Under the pieces are notes generated by a model. The model was not told the DNA's origin and searched no databases. It was given only the letters and a program-made list of their open reading frames with translations. From positions 1 through 9,868 of the forward strand of contig JAGCOQ010000129.1 of the NCBI GenBank assembly GCA_017642625.1: DNA of 9,868 nucleotides, in the 5' to 3' direction. A program made the translations under genes and the position numbers. Below are positions 1 to 7,643 of this stretch, piece by piece (position 1 is the stretch's first letter; each line of letters starts with the position of its first letter). The stretch comes from Alphaproteobacteria bacterium (GTDB lineage: Bacteria; Pseudomonadota; Alphaproteobacteria; Rs-D84).

Positions 1-1853
1 AGACCGCCGACCGTATCACACATTTCAATTGGTGAAATGTTCATGTCGTCGCGCAGGAAATTATTATCCGCAACCGGTGTGTCACTGTGCGCGTAATAAT
101 CAACAACAGTTTGCGCCAATGAAAAATAGATTGGGGCGGCGGCGCGCGCACCACTGAACGCGTTGTTCGGGGTGCCATCAAAATTACCGACCCATACAAT
201 CAAAACATAGTCGCCAAAAATGCCCGCCGTCCAAGCATCACGATATGATGACGAAGTGCCTGTTTTCCACATGTGTGTGATGCGCCGTGGCTGGTCCTTG
301 GCGAACGGGATTTTTACACTGGGCGTTGCTTGGTGTGCCAACATGTCCAAAACAATAAAGGCGGCTTCGGGACTTAATATCGTTGTCGGGGTTGAAGATT
401 TCGCCTTGGTATTTGTTTTGATTTCATTATATTGCCCCAAATTTGCCAACGCCGCATATATGCCCGCCAGTTCGCGCATTGAAACCTCGGCACCGCCAAG
501 CGCGACCGATATGCCATAGTGTTCCGGTGCCTTAAGATTTGCAACACCGCAATCTGACAACGCTTTGTGAAACTTGTGCGTGCCGATTTGTCGAACAAGG
601 TTGATTGCGGGAATATTACGCGAATGTGTCAGTGCGTCGCGTGCCAAAACAGGTCCAAAGAATTCGTTATCTGAGTTTTCAGGGGCATACACACCGAAAT
701 TGATTTTTGCGTCCTTCATAAGTGTCATAGAATGAATCAACCCCATATCAACCGCGACCGCGTATATCAATGGTTTTAATGTTGACCCCGGACTGCGACG
801 CGCAACGACACCATCATTTTCACCGAAAATAGTTTTATCAAAATAATCAACAGAACCGATATGCGCTAATTCTTCCATGGTTTTGTAATTCACCAATATT
901 GCGGCGGCGTTTTGAATACCAATGTTTCTTCGTTTTGCGACTTCGGTTGCCAGTTGGTTGGACAACTTGTTTTGTAATTTGATGTCCAGTGTCGTGGTTT
1001 CGGCACCATAATCGGACTTCGTGGACATTTGCCGATTTACAAAGTGCGGTGCCAAGAATGGCAAATCACGCGTGCCATACGCCGCCAACGGCATTTGCGC
1101 CAATGTTTCCAGTGATGAATCAGAATCTGGATATTCGTCCATCCAACGACGCACTAAATCGGCGCGCATATGTTGCATGTTTTGCAGACCTGTGTTCGTA
1201 TTCAGTCCGCGCTTTACTGGGTTCTGTGGAATAGTGGACAGTGTAATAGATTCGATGGTGGTTAATTCAGACGGCTTCTTATGAAAATATATTTGCGATG
1301 CGGCGGCGATTCCTTCGATATTTCCGCCATATGGCGCAAGGTTCAGGTAGGCGGTTAAAATATCATCTTTGGAATAAAAGGCATCAATATAAATTGCGGC
1401 GGCGATTTGAACCAGTTTGCCCAGTGGCTGTGTCGTGTCTAAATCATATTTCAAACGCGCAACCTGCATGGTAATTGTTGATGCGCCGGCGGGGTGGGGC
1501 GCACCCGAAAAATAGTTCCGAGTCGCGCGAATCAACGATATTGGGTTAACACCAATGTGGCGATAAAAATGTTTGTCTTCGTATAATACGGTGGCGCGTT
1601 TTACGGTGTCGCTTATGTCCGACAGTGGTGCATAGATTCTGTATTTATCATCTGCGGACAATGTGATACGAAGCAGGGTGCCGTTGCGGTCATAAAAAAC
1701 GCGGGAAAAATGCGTGTTGTTTAACAGCGGCGGCATAAGGAACAATCGCACCACCAAAAACAGCAAAACAATTACACCAAAAATTATCCAGCCCCGCTGA
1801 TGCCGTTGAAAGTATGCGCATGTTCGGCGCCAAATATTATTCAGCAAATGCAT
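1..1853 (-). CDS. pbpC: Penicillin-binding protein 1C, bifunctional glycosyltransferase/transpeptidase (3' end beyond window)
   Basis: Class A penicillin-binding protein that polymerises lipid II into glycan strands and should cross-link peptides in the periplasm. I translated it by hand: 617 codons are open with no frameshift up to the window edge. A short basic N-terminus is followed by one membrane anchor (about residues 22-40). The GT51 glycosyltransferase domain follows, with YEDKHFYRH (catalytic Glu92), GASTITMQVARL (123-134) and NLAPYGGNIEG (second Glu at 180). The transpeptidase has all three motifs: SPGSTLKP (nucleophile Ser357, Lys360), SRN (411-413) and KTGTS (530-534) followed by RDAW. 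This arrangement matches PBP1C rather than PBP1A/1B. E. coli PbpC is about 770 residues, so roughly 150 residues, including the usual C-terminal PBP1C domain, should lie outside the window. The ATG at 1853 lies inside the 3' end of the macroglobulin gene (17-bp overlap, different frame) and has only a weak Shine-Dalgarno, which suggests translational coupling. Identity is secure. Confidence 0.95.
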   Translation of the reverse strand, partial: MHLLNNIWRRTCAYFQRHQRGWIIFGVIVLLFLVVRLFLMPPLLNNTHFSRVFYDRNGTLLRITLSADDKYRIYAPLSDISDTVKRATVLYEDKHFYRHIGVNPISLIRATRNYFSGAPHPAGASTITMQVARLKYDLDTTQPLGKLVQIAAAIYIDAFYSKDDILTAYLNLAPYGGNIEGIAAASQIYFHKKPSELTTIESITLSTIPQNPVKRGLNTNTGLQNMQHMRADLVRRWMDEYPDSDSSLETLAQMPLAAYGTRDLPFLAPHFVNRQMSTKSDYGAETTTLDIKLQNKLSNQLATEVAKRRNIGIQNAAAILVNYKTMEELAHIGSVDYFDKTIFGENDGVVARRSPGSTLKPLIYAVAVDMGLIHSMTLMKDAKINFGVYAPENSDNEFFGPVLARDALTHSRNIPAINLVRQIGTHKFHKALSDCGVANLKAPEHYGISVALGGAEVSMRELAGIYAALANLGQYNEIKTNTKAKSSTPTTILSPEAAFIVLDMLAHQATPSVKIPFAKDQPRRITHMWKTGTSSSYRDAWTAGIFGDYVLIVWVGNFDGTPNNAFSGARAAAPIYFSLAQTVVDYYAHSDTPVADNNFLRDDMNISPIEMCDTVGG

Positions 1854-4800
1854 TTGATACCGTAAATGTTTTGCCCACACTGCCCGTCGCATTTATTTGT
1901 GGATTATACATAGATGCGGCGTGAATTGGCGGAATCTGGAACGAACCGGCGGCACCAATTTGGGCATTATATGTAATTGTTTGACCTTCGCGCGTGACGT
2001 CCAAGAATACCAATACACGATCTTCGCGTGATTCTGCAAAAGACATGTCGCCAGTTGCTTCGCCGGCAATAAATCCGCCCGGCACCAAGTCGGTTATAAC
2101 AACATTTGGAACAATATCGCCACGACGACTGCGAACATTGATTTTAACCGTAATGGTGTCGCCGACGGTCGCCGTTGTTATGCGATTGCCGTTGTCGTCG
2201 TAATAGTCGCGTGAAATATCCAGCCCATTTGATTCAGATTCAGCGTTGCGTGGGAATCCAGCGGCAATGGTTGTGTAATAGGGTTGGTGTTTGCGATCGC
2301 ATTTGTCGCAACGGACACTGATTTGTTTCGTTGTGGTCGGAACATCAACAACTGTTGTGTCGCCATTTGTTTTTGTATCCAGTTTCACGCCATCGGCATA
2401 TATGGACATTGTTTCAATATCTTCTGTTTTGTCATCAATATTGCCTGCAACCGCCAGAACAACAGATGCAGATGTATAAGACGAGTAATTACCATCGTTA
2501 ATGTATTCTGAAATCTTGTCGCCCATATCGGTTGATTTGTCGCCAAAGAAACGGCGTTCCAAATATGCATACATGGCATCATCAGACACAGGATTGCGGA
2601 ACATATTATGTTCAAAACGCGTGCGCCCAGATGCGCGATATTTTGACATAAGGTTTATTGCCTTGTTATCTTGTTTCAATAACTTATAAGATGTCGCGAT
2701 ATATGCCCCCATCAAATCAGATTGCCAGTTTTTAATGTTTTCGTTTGCATATTCTTCGAATGCATCAATATAACCCGTCGTGATATATCCGTTCTTGGTC
2801 AAGATATAGATAACAAATGCGTGGGTTGCGGCATCAAATTCGTCATTGATATGTGTGCCGGCAAAAGTCCGCAGGTAATCAACGGCGCGCGAATTCATTG
2901 CTTTTGGAACGTCAAAATTGGCGGATTTAGCAATATCCAAGAATTGTGCGACATATGCGGTCAAGTATGCAGAATACGCATCTGATTCATTGTCGCGCCC
3001 AGTATTGTCGCCCGCCCACAAATTAAACGAACCATCATCATTTTGGCGGTTTTTAAGTGTCGCAATCGCAGTGTCAATCGCAGATTTAGATTCGGTGTAA
3101 TTTGTTCCCAAAATATCATTTGTTGGCATCAATGCGTATGGTAATGCACATGATACAACCTGTTCGGTACATGTATATTCATACTTTTTCAAGTATTCAA
3201 ACAATGGACGCGCGATAATTGCGGGGTTGTTGGAAATATACAATTTTGTTGTCGCGTATTCAGGATACATATCAAATGAAAAACCGCGGATATTTGTTGT
3301 TCCCTTTAATGTACCCAATTTAATTTTCGTGTCGTATGTTGTTATTGGGCGCACCGACAAAGATGAACGTGTGTTCCGTTCAGACAGAACAACATCTGTG
3401 CCGTCGCGCACCGCGGTATTAATACGAATATCGCCGTTGCCCAACACGTCGCCTGCACGAACAACAAATGACCACAATTTTTCGGTGCCATACGGTATTT
3501 CCAATGTCTGATTTGGAACCGTTGTGATTGTAAGGTTGGGTGACACAGATGCGTTAACATCAGCAACCGCGGTCGCAGTTGTGCCATTGGTCATATTTGT
3601 TATAACTGTGTTGATATCAAACACATCATTTGGTGCGACAACAACTGGTGCCGTTGTGGAAACGATAATCGGACTTTGGACCGTTATGTCGGTGGATGCA
3701 GAACCAACCGCCATATCATTCGCCGCGATTGCGAACACACGCACCGCACCATTGAAATATTCTGGAATATCAAATGTAATCGTCTTTGGTTCGTTGGCGG
3801 TCGCGTTAATTATGCCCGAATAAAATGCAACTGGCTTGTTCGTTTTGCGGGTAAATGGATTGGTAAGTGCAACACCAATTCCGCCGTCGGCTTCTTCGAA
3901 ATCGCCACCACCAGTTTTCGCGAATTCGCGCAAGATTTTGTATTCAGGCAACAACAGCGACAAAATCTGGAACGTTTCAACCTGTAATGCGGATTTCGGG
4001 AAGAAGTGCGCCAATGGATTTGGAACGCCATATTTTGCGACCTGTAAAATACCGGTGTTGACCGCAAAAATCATTATACGCGCGTTTTTGTTGGTCGTGT
4101 ATGTAATTGGCAACTTGTTGTCGGTGATGTTCTTTGGTGCCTCTAGTTTCACAGATATATCACGTTTCGTTGTGTCGGCGCGGAAAGGGGCAACCGCGTA
4201 TGTGTATGGCGTGGTGAATATGTCGTTGCTGTTTATATCGCGCACAAACGACACATTGACATAGCCGGAACCTTCGAATCCGTCGGGCAGGGTGATATAT
4301 TGCACCGAACTGGTGGATGTTGTGCGGAACCATTTATATGCATAAACTTTGTCCCGTTCAATCGTAATCAAACCCGTTCCAACATATGGGGCGGTAATAC
4401 TGACCGCGATATTATCACCGGCGGCATATTCGTTTGCATTAAGTTTAATCTGCATTTCAGCGTTGGTGTCGGTCTGTAATGCGGTATTTGACGCGTCGGC
4501 AACAAAGTATTCAATGTATGCCAAAATATTGTCGTCTTCGTCGGTTATTTGTGCAAAGTATGTTCCGCCATGTGTTGTGTCTAATCTGATTTCGGTTCCT
4601 TCGGATGAAACATCAATCGTGTTCGTGGACACCAATGTGTCGCGTGTAATCGTCTGATATTTATAGTAATCGTTATAATCCTTTATCAAACTGGTCAGGT
4701 TTTCGCGGTGTATTGTGCGCATTTTCAATTTGTTTGCATTTGTGCGAACACCGTTGGAATCCAGTGCAATAAGTTTAACCGTCCGAACATCATCACGTGA

Positions 4801-7557
4801 AACATAATTCAGATTAGAATTAGCATGATATCCAATCAAATATTTCGCATCAGATACACGTGCGGTAATTGTCGTCTGCACACCAACGCCGGATGCACCT
4901 TCGAACCCATTGACATTCAGGGTCATTAAATATGTGCCACTGGGGATACTGTTGTTGAACTTTACATCAATTGTGGCATTACCGTTTTCGTCGGTCTTGG
5001 TATTCGGTAAATCGACCGAGAAAGTTTGTGTTCTGTTTGCGGCATTTGCCGACAGACCAGAACCCGCCACAAAGTTTGGTGTAAATATATATTCGCGATA
5101 TTCAGGGAACGAAAAATCAATCGGGCGCAGTGTCGCGTGTGCGGTTATGCGACGATTTGTTGCCGGTGTGCCAAACAAGTTATGCAAAGTGATATTTGCA
5201 ACCATGTTCGCTGGGGAAATCCATCCTTCTTCACTGGCACCAGTTATTGTCGCACCGATTTTAAGGTTGTCCGGCGTGAATTCTTGGACGCGGAAAGTTG
5301 TTGTGCCGATTGTGTTCTGTATTTTGTTCTTGTTATTCAACAAATACAGGTTCGTAGTATATTCGCCAATGGCAGCGGTGTCAGACAGGGTAAAGTGAAT
5401 ATCAAACATACCGTCTGATTCGACCGAGAATGTTTCTTCGTGTATTGTGCGGGCGCGTGTATCGGTTATTTCAATCTTTAATGGGACATTGCTTAATTTT
5501 GTAAAGGTTTTGTTCTTTACAATACCACCGATAACCGCGCTTTCACCAGGGCGATAAATACCGCGATCTGAAAACAGATATGCGTTCATTGGGGCGTTGT
5601 CGACGGAATAGGTGCCATCAATGTCGAATTTAGAATAATCAACATGTGTTTCATATGAATTATATGGAATAAACGAAACATCATCGCCTTGTCGTGCCAC
5701 GATTGCGACCGGTTCGCGTTCGTTTCTGTATTCGGCCCATGCGAATTTCGGCACAGTGACAAAACCATTCATATCGGTGCGCCCAGCCCATATTGCGTTT
5801 CCGTTGCGCCCCAGCACAGATATTTCGACATCTGCGGCGGGCGACCCATCATCAATGTTTGACACAAACAAGGACGAAGTCGCATCCAGCGCAATTTTAC
5901 GAATGATTCCCAAATTGGTAAGCAAGATTAAACGGCGGTCGCTGACATCGGCATCTGATTCCGTTGCGCCCGTCTGAATTATAAATATGCCGGTCTTGTC
6001 GGTTGTGCCACGATCCAAATAGTCGCCCAAATCAACCGAAGCATAATTTGTTTTGTTCATTGCAGTATCAGCAAAAGCAATACGTTTTTTAAACACAGAT
6101 GCCATATCATATGCATCAAACGACCATGATTTGAAATCAAGGTTAGAAGAGAATATGCCATATGTTTGGGTAATAAGGTGATTGATTTCACTGGATTTCA
6201 CCTTATACAGATTCACAAATGCGGTATCGGCACCACCACGCGCCATAATCCCCAACTTTTTATCACCAGCAAGCGACAACAACGCGCCGGTTCCCGCAAT
6301 TCGCACCGTTTTATCGGGATATGCCACCGAAAGAACACGTGAAACACCGTTCTTTAATACAAACCCAGCGTTTGATTCAATGCCCGCGCGCACGCGAACA
6401 TATATATAACGTGGTGTTGTGTCGGAAACATCATACGCAAACGCATATTGATACACGCCGATTGGGTTTGCAAAGTCGGTTGGTCGTAATGTCAGTTTCT
6501 TTGATTTTGCCAAAACGTCGTCGCTGATTTCGTCGGTTGCCCATTGGTGTGATTCTTCGTCTTCGTCGTCATTTGCCGTCTTTGGCAACAAGTATGCTTC
6601 GACAAATTGCGCCCAATTAGTTTTATCTGCGGCCGCCGTTGTCATGTCGACCAATAATAATTGTTGCGCATTTCCGCGTGCATCATCTGCGGCGATTGAT
6701 TGTAATCCCGATATCTTGAAGAAATTATCAGCCGATTCAATGGTGGTTGATGCATTAACTTTCTTGGTTGATGTATCAGATGTTGCGGCGGATATGCGGT
6801 TGATTTTAAGACGCAATGTATGCGATGAATCATCAACCTTAATCGGATCGGTCGTTATGATTGCGGTGCGATTAAACCGGTCAAACCGAACCGAGAAAGG
6901 AATACGGTGCAAACCGCGCTTTACAGTCACACGATTATTGAATCCAGATGTATCAATTGGATAATTAAATGAAACAACGGCAACGCCAACGATATTTTGT
7001 TTGTGTGCCTTGTCTGGATAAACATCAAAACTGTTTATGTCGGCAACCATCTTGGGCGTGGTAAAAGATGTGTTGCGCGTATCGGGTGTTATATCACCAT
7101 TTAAAAGTTTGCGCGAAAGTTTCACTGTAAAGTGTGTGTCTGCCGGCCAATCCGATTCAGGTATAAAACGAATCGCGTTCGGACTGGTTCGTGACCAAGT
7201 GCCACGAACATATGGATTTATCTTTACATTTTGGGCGATTTCCGCATTTGTTAAATCGGTTTTAAACGCCGGCGCATATGGTCCAGATTCCCAATTATAC
7301 GACACTATCAACGGTTGAACATCATTCAGTGTTCGATTATTATTAATATCGGGTGTGCCGGAATTATTGGTAAAATCTACGAAATTATCATCTGTAAATG
7401 ATGTTTGTGCTGGTGCAGAAGTATATAAAGAAACGCGTGTCGTTTGCTTATGATTTTTGAAAACAAAAAACAGTGTGACAACCACCAAAGCAGCGCACAA
7501 AATGCCCAGAATTACGCGCAGTTTACGCCCAAAACGTGATTGTTTCTTTCCTTTCAA
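1837..7557 (-). CDS. yfhM: Bacterial alpha-2-macroglobulin family protein with intact thioester, membrane-anchored
   Basis: Giant periplasmic protease trap: when a protease cuts the bait region, the protein closes around it and the thioester can bind it covalently. Length is 1906 aa from the TTG at 7557 (numbering used here) or 1916 from the ATG at 7587. A Lys/Arg-rich N-terminus is followed by one hydrophobic segment (about 15-33). Its Cys21 is not in a lipobox, so this looks like an uncleaved anchor, unlike the E. coli lipoprotein. Features in order: an MG1-like stretch (about 119-150, with W...F.P..DWP); an A2M_N domain opening with DRGIYRPGE (664-672); a Gly/acid-rich flexible stretch near 1215-1240, a candidate bait region; an A2M domain (about 1255-1345, VGSASTDITVQSP); the thioester motif CTEQ (Cys1463-Gln1466) at the start of the helical TED, with QNDDGSF near 1505; and a C-terminal receptor-binding-like domain (about 1775-1895, NVVITDLVPGGF). 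The CxEQ motif and the overlap with pbpC match the YfhM type rather than thioester-less YfaS. It is longer than E. coli YfhM (about 1650 aa), with the excess apparently N-terminal. The TTG start is preferred because GGAGG lies 8 nt upstream, whereas the ATG at 7587 has no Shine-Dalgarno and lies inside a likely -10 box. Confidence 0.93.
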   Translation of the reverse strand: MKGKKQSRFGRKLRVILGILCAALVVVTLFFVFKNHKQTTRVSLYTSAPAQTSFTDDNFVDFTNNSGTPDINNNRTLNDVQPLIVSYNWESGPYAPAFKTDLTNAEIAQNVKINPYVRGTWSRTSPNAIRFIPESDWPADTHFTVKLSRKLLNGDITPDTRNTSFTTPKMVADINSFDVYPDKAHKQNIVGVAVVSFNYPIDTSGFNNRVTVKRGLHRIPFSVRFDRFNRTAIITTDPIKVDDSSHTLRLKINRISAATSDTSTKKVNASTTIESADNFFKISGLQSIAADDARGNAQQLLLVDMTTAAADKTNWAQFVEAYLLPKTANDDEDEESHQWATDEISDDVLAKSKKLTLRPTDFANPIGVYQYAFAYDVSDTTPRYIYVRVRAGIESNAGFVLKNGVSRVLSVAYPDKTVRIAGTGALLSLAGDKKLGIMARGGADTAFVNLYKVKSSEINHLITQTYGIFSSNLDFKSWSFDAYDMASVFKKRIAFADTAMNKTNYASVDLGDYLDRGTTDKTGIFIIQTGATESDADVSDRRLILLTNLGIIRKIALDATSSLFVSNIDDGSPAADVEISVLGRNGNAIWAGRTDMNGFVTVPKFAWAEYRNEREPVAIVARQGDDVSFIPYNSYETHVDYSKFDIDGTYSVDNAPMNAYLFSDRGIYRPGESAVIGGIVKNKTFTKLSNVPLKIEITDTRARTIHEETFSVESDGMFDIHFTLSDTAAIGEYTTNLYLLNNKNKIQNTIGTTTFRVQEFTPDNLKIGATITGASEEGWISPANMVANITLHNLFGTPATNRRITAHATLRPIDFSFPEYREYIFTPNFVAGSGLSANAANRTQTFSVDLPNTKTDENGNATIDVKFNNSIPSGTYLMTLNVNGFEGASGVGVQTTITARVSDAKYLIGYHANSNLNYVSRDDVRTVKLIALDSNGVRTNANKLKMRTIHRENLTSLIKDYNDYYKYQTITRDTLVSTNTIDVSSEGTEIRLDTTHGGTYFAQITDEDDNILAYIEYFVADASNTALQTDTNAEMQIKLNANEYAAGDNIAVSITAPYVGTGLITIERDKVYAYKWFRTTSTSSVQYITLPDGFEGSGYVNVSFVRDINSNDIFTTPYTYAVAPFRADTTKRDISVKLEAPKNITDNKLPITYTTNKNARIMIFAVNTGILQVAKYGVPNPLAHFFPKSALQVETFQILSLLLPEYKILREFAKTGGGDFEEADGGIGVALTNPFTRKTNKPVAFYSGIINATANEPKTITFDIPEYFNGAVRVFAIAANDMAVGSASTDITVQSPIIVSTTAPVVVAPNDVFDINTVITNMTNGTTATAVADVNASVSPNLTITTVPNQTLEIPYGTEKLWSFVVRAGDVLGNGDIRINTAVRDGTDVVLSERNTRSSLSVRPITTYDTKIKLGTLKGTTNIRGFSFDMYPEYATTKLYISNNPAIIARPLFEYLKKYEYTCTEQVVSCALPYALMPTNDILGTNYTESKSAIDTAIATLKNRQNDDGSFNLWAGDNTGRDNESDAYSAYLTAYVAQFLDIAKSANFDVPKAMNSRAVDYLRTFAGTHINDEFDAATHAFVIYILTKNGYITTGYIDAFEEYANENIKNWQSDLMGAYIATSYKLLKQDNKAINLMSKYRASGRTRFEHNMFRNPVSDDAMYAYLERRFFGDKSTDMGDKISEYINDGNYSSYTSASVVLAVAGNIDDKTEDIETMSIYADGVKLDTKTNGDTTVVDVPTTTKQISVRCDKCDRKHQPYYTTIAAGFPRNAESESNGLDISRDYYDDNGNRITTATVGDTITVKINVRSRRGDIVPNVVITDLVPGGFIAGEATGDMSFAESREDRVLVFLDVTREGQTITYNAQIGAAGSFQIPPIHAASMYNPQINATGSVGKTFTVSNAFAE

Positions 7558-7565
7558 CTGATTTG

Positions 7566-7570
7566 CCTCC
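7566..7570 (-). promoter_or_regulatory. Shine-Dalgarno that decides the macroglobulin start (TTG at 7557)
   Basis: On the minus strand GGAGG is followed by 8 nt and then TTG (7557-7555), in frame with the macroglobulin. The protein then begins (M)KGKKQSRFGRK, a normal basic leader before the membrane segment. The upstream in-frame ATG at 7587 is preceded by gcctttaat, with no purine-rich site. This supports a TTG start and a protein ten residues shorter than the longest reading frame. Confidence 0.65.
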
Positions 7571-7585
7571 GTCGTCCTTGAATAC

Positions 7586-7613
7586 ATATTAAAGGCAAAT
7601 ATCTAAAAAACAA
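7586..7613 (-). promoter_or_regulatory. Candidate sigma70 promoter for the macroglobulin-pbpC operon
   Basis: Read on the minus strand: -35 TTGTTT (7613-7608), a 16-nt spacer, and -10 TAATAT (7591-7586). Transcription would start near 7579, about 22 nt before the TTG start and just upstream of its GGAGG. The -10 box covers the first two bases of the ATG at 7587, so a transcript from here could not use that ATG. The surrounding gap between the S8 stop (7644) and this site is AT-only and holds a weak AT hairpin (minus strand TTTTAT-TAA-ATAAAA). No GC-rich terminator is visible, so read-through from the S8 gene is also possible. The AT-rich context makes a chance match a real alternative. Confidence 0.5.
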
Positions 7614-7643
7614 GTTTTATTTAATAAAAAAGTATCAGAAAAA

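Noticed and set aside
220..519. Plus-strand open frame of 99 codons at the left end
   Set aside because: It lies antisense within the pbpC transpeptidase coding sequence, whose motifs are intact and continuous there.
1..1853. Possibility that the left-end gene is PBP1A or PBP1B
   Set aside because: The motif wording (YEDKHFYRH, SPGSTLKP, KTGTS with RDAW) and the overlap with a macroglobulin gene fit PBP1C better.
4910..5398. Plus-strand open frame of 162 codons antisense to the macroglobulin gene
   Set aside because: It is a shadow of the long minus-strand gene; it has no promoter, ribosome site or recognisable domain. The same holds for the other antisense frames at 3836-4264, 4349-4657 and 9142-9543.
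7592..7643. Possible terminator after the S8 gene
   Set aside because: The only hairpin found is made entirely of A-T pairs with a 3-nt loop; there is no GC-rich stem, so it is not a convincing intrinsic terminator.
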